NCBI GenBank assembly: GCA_903822975.1
Contig: CAIJRD010000011.1
Span: forward strand, 434,001-498,000
Origin: an uncultured Sinobacteraceae bacterium
GTDB lineage: Bacteria; Pseudomonadota; Gammaproteobacteria; Nevskiales; Nevskiaceae
DNA length: 64,000 nt
Reading direction: 5' to 3'
Positions 36,823 to 45,567 of the stretch are shown one piece after another; position 1 is the stretch's first letter; each line of letters opens with the position of its first letter. Below the pieces are notes generated by a model. The model made no database searches and was not told the DNA's origin. It saw only the letters and a program-made list of their open reading frames with translations. Position numbers and translations under genes: made by a program.

Positions 36823-38634
36823 ATGACATCGAAAACGTCCGCCGCGCGACGCGGCTTGACCGCGGTCGCAGCGATCCTGCTCGCCGCAACATCCGGCACC
36901 GCCTTGGCGCTAAGTCTGCCGATCAATCCTCCCGTAGGTACGCGTGTGGAAACGCCGGTCGCCAACCTGGCCAACACGCCGAACGTGGTCGAAACACTCG
37001 TCTCGCTGTACAAGCCGCTGCCGATGTCGGCCGGCGTACACCCGAGCGCGTGCGACTGGAATTCCTACGTGCGCTACCGCGACGTCAACGGTCCCGCGAA
37101 ATCGGCTAAGGCCGACGCGGTATTCGCCACGCAATCCGGCTTCGGCGGCGGCCCTTCGGAAGTGGACATTCTCGCGCGCAACCTGGTGATGAGCTCCGCT
37201 GCGGCGGGCAAGCATGTTGAAACCTGGGTACACGTGCATCGCTGGAACTGTCTGATCGATCGCACCGGTCTCGACACCGCCGCGGCAGCGAAGGACTACC
37301 ACATTGCCGTCGACTATTACTTCAATCGCAAGTCGATCAACGGCAAGACCTACCAGCCGGTGAACTGGGCGCAGCAGCACTTCCTCGCCAACTACAGCCT
37401 CGACCAGTTCATGAACGACTGGTACGACATCATGGTGCAAGCGATCCCCGATCCAGCCGCACGCCAGAAGAAGATCTTCTGCGGCGGACATTCCTATGGC
37501 AGCGTCGTCACCAGCGTCTTCGCCGCCTGGGGCTTTGGTAGCGATCCGACCAATCCAATCAATGCCGGCTACAACCAGTGCGCCGCCTTCTGGGGTGTCG
37601 ACGCGATCGAAACCTCCGATGTCGCCGGCCTTGCCAGGAAGCCGGTGCTCGGCAAAGTGGTGGGTGGACTCGCCGATGCGATCCAGACCACGGTGGCTGA
37701 TCTCACCGGCAAGACCAATCTGTTCCCGACGATTGCGGTGGGCGAAGTGCCGGTGTTCTACGGCCTGGAGATCATTGCCATGGCTGCCTTCCTGGAGCCG
37801 ACGCACGAATCCGACTTGCTGAAAATTCTTCCCTCGCAGAATGCAATTCTCGGTGCATTCATGCGGCTCAGCCTGGCGCGCACGTATCAACAGGTCCTCA
37901 CCAACGCGCCGGACTATCGCAGCTTCCGCTACACCAATGAAGCACTGCTCGGCGCGATGTTCGACAACAACTCCAACTTCATCGGCGCCGATGCGCTCGG
38001 TCTCGGCACGCTGGGCGGCGGACCGCTGGGCCCGAAGAACTTCATTGTTCCGCCGGCACTCGACGGCCTGGAAAGTATTCCCATCCTCGGTCCGTTCGTC
38101 GGCAGCCTCGTGGGTGGCGAGTTCACCACGGTTGGCCCCACCGATCCCAACGCGCTGTACACCTGGAACGACTACAAGACCACACCCAGCACGTATCCGG
38201 ATGGCACGGCTTACACCAAGTCCGAATACAAGATGACCGACATCCACCAGTGGGCACGCACGCTGTTCGAAGGTCCGGGTGCGTGGATCGAAGCCTACTA
38301 TCCGCTCAACCTCCTCGTCGGCCTGGGCGCGAGCCTCGCAGAGTCGGGCAGACCGAGCATGCTCGACAAGCACCTGCTGTTTCCGCAGGGTATCGCCACT
38401 AAGCCGCGCTTCCAGGCGTTCGGCACTTCGGGCATTGTCTACACCGCGCTCAATCTGTTCGACGTCTTGCTTCCCGTGATCGGCGCACCGCCGCTGAAGG
38501 TGCCCAACACGGTGGAGATTCCCTGGTACTCGCACTTCGATATGTCGACGGGCGCGTACATCCAGAACAACGGTCAGATTGATCCCGCCAGCCGTGCGGT
38601 GCGCGATTACATGATCCAGCGCATCGGCAGCTAA
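36823..38634 (+). CDS. Secreted alpha/beta-hydrolase, large lipase/esterase-like protein
   Basis: 603 aa from ATG 36823, with TTGGAGAA at 36812-36819. Signal peptide: RRGLTAVAAILLAATSGTALA. The catalytic nucleophile is the Ser of CGGHSYGS, in the context of a strand followed by GHSYG and a helix (VVTSVFAAWGFGS). WYSHFDMSTGAY near the C-terminus is a candidate for the catalytic His. The protein is much longer than compact lipases, with large inserted helical regions. It lies between porin/PstS-like cassettes 1 and 2 on the same strand, with terminators on both sides, so it is probably its own transcription unit. Substrate unknown. Confidence 0.8.
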   Translation: MTSKTSAARRGLTAVAAILLAATSGTALALSLPINPPVGTRVETPVANLANTPNVVETLVSLYKPLPMSAGVHPSACDWNSYVRYRDVNGPAKSAKADAVFATQSGFGGGPSEVDILARNLVMSSAAAGKHVETWVHVHRWNCLIDRTGLDTAAAAKDYHIAVDYYFNRKSINGKTYQPVNWAQQHFLANYSLDQFMNDWYDIMVQAIPDPAARQKKIFCGGHSYGSVVTSVFAAWGFGSDPTNPINAGYNQCAAFWGVDAIETSDVAGLARKPVLGKVVGGLADAIQTTVADLTGKTNLFPTIAVGEVPVFYGLEIIAMAAFLEPTHESDLLKILPSQNAILGAFMRLSLARTYQQVLTNAPDYRSFRYTNEALLGAMFDNNSNFIGADALGLGTLGGGPLGPKNFIVPPALDGLESIPILGPFVGSLVGGEFTTVGPTDPNALYTWNDYKTTPSTYPDGTAYTKSEYKMTDIHQWARTLFEGPGAWIEAYYPLNLLVGLGASLAESGRPSMLDKHLLFPQGIATKPRFQAFGTSGIVYTALNLFDVLLPVIGAPPLKVPNTVEIPWYSHFDMSTGAYIQNNGQIDPASRAVRDYMIQRIGS

Positions 38635-38871
38635 CTCGATCATTCGAAACCCTCGTGCCGGCTAAGCCACAGCGCTTAGCCGGTGCGAACTCGACCGACA
38701 AGGCACTCTGATCAAGCACAGTTCGACGTCTGCAAACGAGAGTGACGACGCCAAAAGCGGGCCACGATCCGAAGAAGACACATCGATGTTCGATACGTTT
38801 TCGATAGCGAGACGGAACTGAACGTCAGGTAGCAGTTTACGTAGAAACCGCGAGCCCATTGGCTTGCAAAA

Positions 38872-38909
38872 GGCCGCACATCAACTTTTGATGCGCGGCT
38901 TTTTTTTTT
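38872..38909 (+). terminator. Intrinsic terminator after hydrolase gene
   Basis: The stem GGCCGCACATCAA pairs imperfectly with TTGATGCGCGGC, followed by a run of T. It is close in sequence to the terminators after PstS-like copies 1 and 2. It lies about 240 bp after the hydrolase stop. Confidence 0.8.
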
Positions 38910-38976
38910 GCGCGGACGACTTCCTCGCACGCGACACGCCGGACGGCGCGTAGTTCTACCGCCGACCGCATCAATT

Positions 38977-39005
38977 AGCCCCGCCGGGCTGGCACGGTCC
39001 TTAGA
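38977..39005 (+). promoter_or_regulatory. Conserved box upstream of porin copy 2 (inverted repeat plus TGGCAC-N5-TTAG)
   Basis: The inverted repeat AGCCC-N4-GGGCT (38977-38990) overlaps TGGCAC-N5-TTAG (38990-39004). The latter resembles a sigma-54 promoter (TGGCAC-N5-TTGC), but the -12 GC is replaced by AG. The same composite occurs before copy 3 at the same distance to the start codon. Regulatory role inferred. Confidence 0.45.
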
Positions 39006-39094
39006 AGCTCGCCGCAGCGCCGCTAGTAGTCAGGCACCGACCGCAAGGTCGTTCACTCCCGAACAACTACACCTAGAACTCCTCGGAGAACTCA

Positions 39095-40255
39095 ATGCGA
39101 ACGCTATTCGCGCGGCTTTTGATCTGCGCACCACTATTCCTGTTGCTGTCGCCAGCCTATGCCGATCTGAGCAACATCCGCATTAACGGATTTGGACAAG
39201 TCGTTGGCGCTACAACGCTATCGAACGACCACTCCGAGCAAGGCTATGGTGCGGATCCGAAGTTCGATCAGGAATCGCTTTACGCATTGCAGATCAGCGC
39301 CCCGCTCACCAGCAAGATGACGGCGACGGCACAGTTGGTCGGCCGCGGCAGCGAGGACTTCAAGCCGAAGTTCGCCTGGGCCTATGTCAATTACCAGTTC
39401 GACGACAATTGGTCCGTCAAGGCCGGGCAACAGCGGATTCCAACGTTCTACTTCTCGGAAACCCTGGATGTCGGCGTGTCCTATCCCTGGCTGCGACCGC
39501 CAACGGCGATCTACGGCCTGGCCTCTGGTGTGAGTAATTTCGACGCGATTACGGTCAGCTATTCAAATCAGTGGGGCAAGCTTCGCATCGAACCGCAGGC
39601 CTCCTACGGCCAGTGGTCGGGCCCGGTCAACTTCGGCGGCAATACCGTCCATCTCACCGATACGCAGTTCACCGTGCTTTCGATGACCGCGACGTACGAT
39701 GATTGGGTGACGTTCCGCACGAACTATCTGTCGTGGAAAGCCTCACTCACCGGCACACCACTCGACGGCCTGGTCGCTGGACTCAACAGTGCCGGGTTGA
39801 ACACTGCGGCAAATGATCTTGCGATCAACAACGATACGTTTTCCGTCATTGAGGTCGGAACGGAGATCAACTACGCGAAATGGCAGGTCATCGCGGAATA
39901 CGATTACGCACGTACGTTTCACAGTTTCTACCCGCAATCCCACGTTGGCTATATCGCCATTGGCCGCCACTTCGGCCGCTTCGAGCCGATGTTTACCTAC
40001 GTACGGTCTAACAACTCCAGCCCCGGCCAGCCAATCAACGACATTCCGAACACACCGGACAATCAACAGTTCCGTGCAATCGTTGGCGGCTTGATCAAGT
40101 CGCAAACGACGGCTGAGAACTACTACATGTTCGATTTGCGCTACGACCTCGCCAATAACGTTGCGCTCAAGTTCAGCTATACGGCGTTCAACTCATCGAT
40201 CGCGGGCACCGCGAGCAGCAACCTGCTCTCGGCCGGCGTCGCCTACAGCTTCTGA
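39095..40255 (+). CDS. Outer-membrane porin-like protein, cassette copy 2
   Basis: 386 aa from ATG 39095 with CGGAGA upstream. Signal peptide: RTLFARLLICAPLFLLLSPAYA. The mature part is closely related to copy 1: IRINGFGQVVGATT, FDQESLYALQISAPLTSKMTATAQL, QQRIPTFYFSETLDVGVSYPWLRPPTA and the C-terminal GVAYSF. The last about 38 codons are identical at DNA level to copy 1, while the middle has diverged (for example NFGGNTVHLTDTQ), consistent with recombination between copies. It is followed 17 bp later by PstS-like copy 2. Confidence 0.85.
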   Translation: MRTLFARLLICAPLFLLLSPAYADLSNIRINGFGQVVGATTLSNDHSEQGYGADPKFDQESLYALQISAPLTSKMTATAQLVGRGSEDFKPKFAWAYVNYQFDDNWSVKAGQQRIPTFYFSETLDVGVSYPWLRPPTAIYGLASGVSNFDAITVSYSNQWGKLRIEPQASYGQWSGPVNFGGNTVHLTDTQFTVLSMTATYDDWVTFRTNYLSWKASLTGTPLDGLVAGLNSAGLNTAANDLAINNDTFSVIEVGTEINYAKWQVIAEYDYARTFHSFYPQSHVGYIAIGRHFGRFEPMFTYVRSNNSSPGQPINDIPNTPDNQQFRAIVGGLIKSQTTAENYYMFDLRYDLANNVALKFSYTAFNSSIAGTASSNLLSAGVAYSF

Positions 40256-40259
40256 GCAT
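40142..40259 (+). repeat. 118-bp block identical to 35862-35979
   Basis: Second copy of the porin 3'-end block. The final 31 or so bases, through the stop, are also shared with porin copy 3. Confidence 0.85.
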
Positions 40260-40272
40260 CTGGAGAACTCCT

Positions 40273-40677
40273 ATGAAACACCTCATTGCAATCGCTTTGT
40301 TTGGCCTCGTTACTGCGCAGGTCCACGCTGGCGCCATCGTCGCCGCCAAAGACTCGCCACTGGAGCCGATGGACGCTGAACAGGTCAAAAAGATTTTCCT
40401 CGGCCACGAACCGCAGGCCGGTGGGCAGACGCTCGCCGTGCTGTATCAGAAAGACAGCCCGGTGCGCGCCGACTTCGAAACCAAAGTACTCGGCAAAACC
40501 GGCGCAGACCTGAGCGGCTATTGGTCGAAGCTGATCTTCACCGGCAAGGCACAGGCACCGGAAGAAGTTTCCGGCGATGCAGGCGTCAAGGCGAAGATCT
40601 CCGGCAGCCCGGCTGCAGTGGGCTACGTTTCGGATAGCGCGGTTGATCCGAACTTGAAGCTGCTGTTCAAGTACTAG
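40273..40677 (+). CDS. Short PstS-like periplasmic binding protein, cassette copy 2
   Basis: 134 aa with TGGAGAA upstream. The signal peptide (MKHLIAIALFGLVTAQVHA) differs from copy 1 at seven of 19 residues, while the mature part differs at only three (Gly for Ala after HEPQA, Pro for Ala and Leu for Met near the C-terminus). It has the same half-length PstS-like pattern as copy 1: KKIFLGHEPQ, VLGKTGADLSGYWSKLIFTGK, AAVGYVSDSAVD. The contrast between signal and mature part points to gene conversion. Likely secreted to the periplasm. Confidence 0.85.
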   Translation: MKHLIAIALFGLVTAQVHAGAIVAAKDSPLEPMDAEQVKKIFLGHEPQAGGQTLAVLYQKDSPVRADFETKVLGKTGADLSGYWSKLIFTGKAQAPEEVSGDAGVKAKISGSPAAVGYVSDSAVDPNLKLLFKY

Positions 40678-40702
40678 AAGCATGCGAGAGTAAGAACGAA
40701 CC

Positions 40703-40761
40703 GCGAGCGATTCCGCTCGCCAAAAGGCCGCACATCCGCTTTGGATGCGCGGCCTTTTTTT
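40703..40761 (+). terminator. Two-hairpin terminator cassette after PstS-like copy 2
   Basis: GCGAGCG/CGCTCGC (40703-40709 with 40714-40720), then the stem GGCCGCACATCC with GGATGCGCGGCC (40726-40754) and seven T. It matches the arrangement after copy 1. Confidence 0.88.
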
Positions 40762-40831
40762 ATCGAACACTCGTCCGCGTTTACCGGACACGCTCCAACG
40801 TCGCGAGTTTCACCGTCGACGCCAATGATCT

Positions 40832-40858
40832 GCCCCGTTGGGCTGGCACTACAGTTAG
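40832..40858 (+). promoter_or_regulatory. Conserved box upstream of porin copy 3 (inverted repeat plus TGGCAC-N5-TTAG)
   Basis: GCCC-N4-GGGC (40832-40843) is followed by TGGCAC-N5-TTAG (40844-40858). The distance from the TTAG to the start codon is the same as for copy 2. It is a possible atypical sigma-54 element or an activator site; no equivalent was recognised before copy 1. Confidence 0.45.
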
Positions 40859-40947
40859 TTTCCGGCACAACTGCCGTTAGCACCCAGGTGCCGGTCGCGA
40901 GTTCGATCGGACCCGCACAAGAACCAAACAAAACCTGGGAGCACACA

Positions 40948-42108
40948 ATGAGAGTCCCCTTTTCGCGGTCACTGATTTGCGCATCGCTGATGCTGACGCT
41001 CGCGCCCGCACACGCCGATCTCAGCAACATTCGGATCAATGGCTTTGGACAGGTCGTCGGCGGCACGACCTTTTCGAACGATCACCCGTCGCAAGGTTAC
41101 GGCGCCGACCCGAAGTTCGACCAAGAGTCCTTGTACGCGCTGCAGATCAGCGCACCGCTCGCCAGCAAGCTCACAGCAACGGCGCAGCTGGTGGGCAAGG
41201 GAACGGAAGACTTCAAACCGAAGTTCGAATGGGCCTACGTCAACTACCAGTTCAACAACGATTGGTCTATAAAAGCAGGCCGCCAGCGCGTGCCGTTTTT
41301 CAGTTACTCGGACACACTCGAAGTCGGCGTGTCCTTGCCATGGCTGCGCACACCCACCAGCGTATACGACGTAACCGGAGGTTTCGGCAACGCGGACGCG
41401 GTTTCGCTGAGTTATTCGCACGCTTTCGGAAATTGGCAAATCGACCCGGAACTTCTGTTCGGCCAATACTCTGGAGGCATAAAGGCGGAGGGTATTGATG
41501 GCTCGCTCGAGCTCAAAAATTTGGCTGGGCTTGCGCTACATGCCGGATACAGTGACTGGCTTTCGCTGCGCGCTGCCTACTTCGTGACTCGATTCGGATT
41601 CCATTCACCGGATTTCGATGGCCTGGTAGGAGCACTCGACCAATCCGGATTTCAGGGCGCTGGCGATGAACTCGCTACGAATGGCGATACCACCACGTTT
41701 CTTGGGTTTGGAGCGGAGATCAACTATGCGCACTGGCAGGTGATCAGCGAATACGTCGAGTTCCGCGCCAACCACAGTTTTATCGGAGACGACCACGCCT
41801 ACTACCTGGCCATAGGACGTCACTTTGGCCGCTTCCTGCCGATGTTTACATTCGGCCGCGCGAACGCCTCATCGCGTTGCACTGCCTTGAGCCAGATTCC
41901 CGACGTACCTCAGACGCAGCCGTTGAGAGAAGCGGTATCGACCGTGATCGCAGCTCAAGTTATCCACGATAGCTACTACCAGTTCGATTTGCGCTATGAC
42001 CTTTCGAACAACGTTGCGCTGAAATTTAACTACACAGGGACTGCATCCTCGGTTGCGTCGAGGCCGAGCAGCAATCTCCTGTCGGCCGGCGTCGCCTACA
42101 GCTTCTGA
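40948..42108 (+). CDS. Outer-membrane porin-like protein, cassette copy 3
   Basis: 386 aa from ATG 40948 with TGGGA upstream; the frame is open to 40741. Signal peptide: RSLICASLMLTLAPAHA. The N-terminal third matches copies 1 and 2 (DLSNIRINGFGQVVGGTT, GYGADPKFDQESLYALQISAPL). The middle is clearly diverged: EVGVSLPWLRTPTSVYDVTGG and an AEGIDGSLELKNLAG segment, so pore loops and specificity may differ. It retains the GVAYSF end. It is the most diverged member of the three and is followed 18 bp later by PstS-like copy 3. Confidence 0.85.
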   Translation: MRVPFSRSLICASLMLTLAPAHADLSNIRINGFGQVVGGTTFSNDHPSQGYGADPKFDQESLYALQISAPLASKLTATAQLVGKGTEDFKPKFEWAYVNYQFNNDWSIKAGRQRVPFFSYSDTLEVGVSLPWLRTPTSVYDVTGGFGNADAVSLSYSHAFGNWQIDPELLFGQYSGGIKAEGIDGSLELKNLAGLALHAGYSDWLSLRAAYFVTRFGFHSPDFDGLVGALDQSGFQGAGDELATNGDTTTFLGFGAEINYAHWQVISEYVEFRANHSFIGDDHAYYLAIGRHFGRFLPMFTFGRANASSRCTALSQIPDVPQTQPLREAVSTVIAAQVIHDSYYQFDLRYDLSNNVALKFNYTGTASSVASRPSSNLLSAGVAYSF

Positions 42109-42126
42109 GCATCAGGAGAAAACATC

Positions 42127-42531
42127 ATGAAACAGATTCTCATTGCTGCTGCGCTCAGCCTGATGGCAACGCAGTCGTTCGCCGGTGCGATCGTTGTCGG
42201 CAAGGACTCACCGATTGCGGCGATCGACGCCGAAGAGGCGAAGAAGATTTTTCTCGGCCACGAACCGCAGATGGGTGGCCAGACGCTCGCCGTGCTGTAT
42301 CAGAAAGACAGCGCCACACGTACAGACTTCGAAACCAAGGTGCTCGGCAAAACCGGTGCGGACCTCAGCGGCTATTGGGCCAAGCTGGTATTCACCGGCA
42401 AAGCTCAGGCACCAGAGGAAGTCTCGGGCGATGCCGGCGTCAAGGCAAAAGTGGCCGGCAGTCCAAGTGCGATCGGCTATGTCTCCGACGCCGGCATCGA
42501 TGCCTCGGTGAAGCTTGTGCTCAAGTATTGA
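42127..42531 (+). CDS. Short PstS-like periplasmic binding protein, cassette copy 3
   Basis: 134 aa with AGGAGAA upstream. Signal peptide: MKQILIAAALSLMATQSFA. The central block KKIFLGHEPQ, GGQTLAVLYQKDS, FETKVLGKTGADLSGYW and FTGKAQAPEEVSGDAGVKAK is shared with copies 1 and 2. The ends differ (VVGKDSPIAAIDAEEA; SAIGYVSDAGIDASVKLVLKY). It lacks the two-hairpin terminator seen after the other copies, so transcription may continue towards the downstream chemoreceptor. Confidence 0.85.
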   Translation: MKQILIAAALSLMATQSFAGAIVVGKDSPIAAIDAEEAKKIFLGHEPQMGGQTLAVLYQKDSATRTDFETKVLGKTGADLSGYWAKLVFTGKAQAPEEVSGDAGVKAKVAGSPSAIGYVSDAGIDASVKLVLKY

Positions 42532-43135
42532 GACGGACTTGTCGTCGCCTCAATAGCATCGCATCAACAAGATCGCGCTCGAAGGTTCTGCCGCTTTCGA
42601 GCCGCTAACCGGATCGCGAACTGCGCGCCCCAGCGGCTGCTCGCCAGCGGATAGGTCGCAGCATGGCTTGCAAATGGATCGCGCCAGATGCGTCCGCGCA
42701 TCGACGGAGATATCGCTCTAAATCAGCCGACACGCATCAGCGAATGCTTGCGGCTGACTCACGAGGTCGGCGCCACGCCGGGGCCAATCTGCAGCCCTGA
42801 AGACTCCGGCCTCAGGAATCGACCATTGCCCCGACAATCACAACCGTCGGTCGAGCGCATCAGCTGCGATGTTCAGAATTCTCCGCCGCAGTCGCTAATC
42901 GATGTGGAACTGCGCATCTTCAGCACTTTCCGGTTCGTTGAGCGCCTCGCCCGCATTCCTGTCTGACGTTCAGGCCAAGGACGCGCACCGAAGGCACCGC
43001 AGCCGGAACGGCTCGAAGGATTCTAGCCGTGGATGTAACGGTTCAGCTGCACGGTCGACCTGCAAGATCGGTCGCCAAACCGTCTGCGGCGCACTACGCC
43101 GCGCGTCCAACTTTTCCATTCATCGGAGCCCGCGC
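42532..43135 (+). other. Gap before soluble chemoreceptor gene
   Basis: 604 bp. The chemoreceptor frame is open back to 42902, but that part looks random and the good start is at 43136. An inverted repeat (GCTCGAA/TTCGAGC) occurs at about 42578-42602 without a T-run. Nothing else recognised. Confidence 0.5.
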
Positions 43136-45031
43136 ATGAGATTTCTAGATCGCTTTCGTTCCGCCAGGCATTCGCAGATGCAGGTGATCACGGATGCTTT
43201 GAACAACGTGACCTCCAACGTCATGATCGCCGACAACGATCGCCGCATCACGTATATGAACAAGTCCGTCATCGAAATGATGACCACGGCAGAAGCCGAT
43301 ATCCGTAGGGACCTGCCGAATTTCGACGTCAAGAAATTGATGGGCGGCAGCATCGATAGCTTCCACAAGAATCCTTTGCACCAGATGGCAATGCTCAGTG
43401 CATTGAAGAAGACACATCGGACGGAAATCAAGGTCGGTGGCCGCACGTTTGGTTTGATCGCCAGCCCGATCACCTCCAGCACCGGAAAGCGCCTTGGCAC
43501 GGTAGTCGAATGGAAGGATCGCAGTGCGGAGGTTCGCCTGGAAACCGAGCTGGCTTCGCATCAGCAGAAGCTGCAAACGATTGCGATCGAGAATCTGCGG
43601 ATTCGCAATGCGCTGGATGTGGGCAACACCAGCACAATGATTGCAGACAACGATCTGCGTATCGTTTATATAAACGAGGCTGTTCAAAAACTGCTGACCG
43701 AAGCCGAGAGCGATATCCGCAAGGATCTGCCAGGTTTTTCGGTAGCCAATCTGCTCGGCTCCAGCATCGACCAGTTCCACGTCAATCCCCAGCATCAACG
43801 CGAGATGCTGGCGCGGCTGACGCAGACGCATCGCGCCAAGATCAAGGTCGGTGGCAGAGACTTCATCCTCACCCTGACGCCGATCGTCGACCATGCGGGC
43901 GTGCGCGCCGGCACCGTGGTCGAGTGGATCGATCGCACCGCCGAATTCAAATCCGAGCAGGAGATCTCCGATGTTGTCGAACGTGCCGGAACGGGCGACT
44001 TCACACCGCGCATCGAGACGACCGGCAAGACGGGCTTCTTCAAGGTAATGGCCGATGGCATCAATCTCTTGATGGAAACGCTGGTCACCATCGTCGACCA
44101 GGTCAAGGATTCGTCTCTGCGCATCAACGGCGCAGCTGGCGACATCGCCGCCGGCAATATCGACCTGGCTTCGCGCACCGAACAGCAGGCAGCGAGTCTG
44201 GAGGAAACCGCAAGCTCGATGGAACAGCTCACCAGTGCGGTCCGCAACAACTCCGAGAGCGCACGGCAAGCCAGCCAGCTCGCGCGCGGCGCGGCCGAGG
44301 TGGCATCGAAAGGCGGGGCCGCAGTCGGCGAGGTAGTGACGGTGATGGGAGCGATCAACGCCTCGTCAAAGAAGATCGTCGACATCATCAGTGTGATCGA
44401 TGGCATCGCTTTCCAGACCAACATTCTCGCGCTGAATGCGGCGGTTGAAGCGGCACGCGCCGGCGAGCAGGGTCGCGGCTTCGCAGTGGTGGCAGCGGAA
44501 GTGCGCAGCCTGGCGCAGCGCTCGGCGAGTGCCGCCAAAGAGATCAAGACGCTGATTGGCGATTCTGTGGAAAAGGTATCCACCGGTTCGCAGTTGGTCG
44601 CACTAGCGGGCGAGACCATGGGCGAGATCGTCGGCAGCGTGAAGCGCGTAACCGACATCATCAACGAGATCAGTGCGGCATCCGATGAACAAAGTCGCGG
44701 CATCGAGCAGGTCAATTCCGCGATCACGCAACTCGACGAAGTCACGCAGAAGAATTCATCGCTGGTGGAAGCCGGCACCACGTCCGCCCGTGCACTTGAA
44801 TCGCAGTCCAGTGAAATGATGCAAGCGGTGGCTCGCTTCAGAACAGGTACGCTCGCCGCGGCGGCTTCCGTGGTGGTGCCGATCAAGCCCAGCGAACGGC
44901 CAGGCGAACGGCCAAGCGAGAAGGCGGCGCGCACGACGACACCGTCGGCGCCGATGAAGCGCAAGGCGTCGGCCACCAAGATGGCCAGCGCTGCACCGTC
45001 TCGCAGCGGCGAGAATTGGTCCGAGTTCTGA
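43136..45031 (+). CDS. Soluble double-PAS methyl-accepting chemotaxis protein with CheR-docking tail
   Basis: 631 aa from ATG 43136, with CGGAG upstream. No membrane segment. Two related PAS domains lie at about 15-130 and 150-265 ([45 protein letters not shown]). A HAMP-like linker ([13 protein letters not shown]) and a full signalling domain follow, with tip [40 protein letters not shown]. The C-terminus is NWSEF, matching the NWETF-type pentapeptide that tethers CheR/CheB in high-abundance receptors. It therefore looks like a cytoplasmic receptor sensing an internal signal such as redox or energy state; no cofactor residue could be assigned. It follows the third porin cassette and precedes cheV/cheA/cheW. 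Confidence 0.95.
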   Translation: MRFLDRFRSARHSQMQVITDALNNVTSNVMIADNDRRITYMNKSVIEMMTTAEADIRRDLPNFDVKKLMGGSIDSFHKNPLHQMAMLSALKKTHRTEIKVGGRTFGLIASPITSSTGKRLGTVVEWKDRSAEVRLETELASHQQKLQTIAIENLRIRNALDVGNTSTMIADNDLRIVYINEAVQKLLTEAESDIRKDLPGFSVANLLGSSIDQFHVNPQHQREMLARLTQTHRAKIKVGGRDFILTLTPIVDHAGVRAGTVVEWIDRTAEFKSEQEISDVVERAGTGDFTPRIETTGKTGFFKVMADGINLLMETLVTIVDQVKDSSLRINGAAGDIAAGNIDLASRTEQQAASLEETASSMEQLTSAVRNNSESARQASQLARGAAEVASKGGAAVGEVVTVMGAINASSKKIVDIISVIDGIAFQTNILALNAAVEAARAGEQGRGFAVVAAEVRSLAQRSASAAKEIKTLIGDSVEKVSTGSQLVALAGETMGEIVGSVKRVTDIINEISAASDEQSRGIEQVNSAITQLDEVTQKNSSLVEAGTTSARALESQSSEMMQAVARFRTGTLAAAASVVVPIKPSERPGERPSEKAARTTTPSAPMKRKASATKMASAAPSRSGENWSEF

Positions 45032-45567
45032 GCGGTTGGCTTGCGCCTTGCCGCGCATCGGCCACTGCCGTGAGTGGCGACACACGCCGGGGCCATTGCC
45101 CCGGCGCGTCGCCAGTTTTTCGCTGGGTTCGATCCGCATCGATCGCCGACCGGCGCTGCCCGCTGAACCCGCGCCGGTCGCCGGTCGCCGGTCGCGGAAA
45201 CATGCCGATGAGTGTTGGCGGCTACTCAGCCGCGGCGCGAATATGCGCGGGCGTCTTTGTGGACGATTGCGTTCTTGCAGATCCACGCACATGGAACGAA
45301 TTCAGAGATTGAGAAATGCTGGCGTCACTCGCATTGCGATACGCATAGCGAGTTGTGCTTGGCATTGAGCACAGCGTCTTGCGCGATACGCGCTTCAAGC
45401 AATCGGCGGCACATCGGCAGCACATCGGCAGCACATCGGCGACGAACCCGCAGCGGCCGAACGACCGAGCTTTGGCGCCGCGGCCAGAGCGTTACGCCTT
45501 GGCGATATCAACGCGTCGCATTCGGACACGTCACGGCGCGCAGCGCTTTACGCTGATGCTTCCACAC
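45032..45567. other. Gap between chemoreceptor and cheV
   Basis: 536 bp between convergent genes. It contains an 11-bp array (CACATCGGCAG, three units, 45410-45442) and GC-rich inverted sequences (CGCCGGTCGCCGGTCGCCGG near 45173). No supported gene and no clear T-run terminator. Confidence 0.5.
45410..45442. repeat. 11-bp tandem repeat, 3 units
   Basis: CACATCGGCAG twice, then CACATCGGCGA, in a non-coding gap. Confidence 0.85.

Larger units (their letters stand above)
38635..39094 (+). other. Gap between hydrolase and porin copy 2
   Basis: 460 bp holding the terminator at 38872-38909 and the conserved upstream box at 38977-39005. No supported gene. Confidence 0.5.

Noticed and set aside
36910-38643. 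A 577-codon minus-strand open frame
   Set aside because: Antisense to the secreted hydrolase, which has a signal peptide, ribosome binding site and GHSYG motif.
40741-40947. N-terminal extension of porin copy 3
   Set aside because: The extension is not a signal peptide and overlaps the upstream terminator and regulatory box; ATG 40948 gives a normal signal peptide and has an RBS.
42902-43135. N-terminal extension of the soluble chemoreceptor
   Set aside because: Low-quality sequence without PAS similarity; ATG 43136 has CGGAG at correct spacing.
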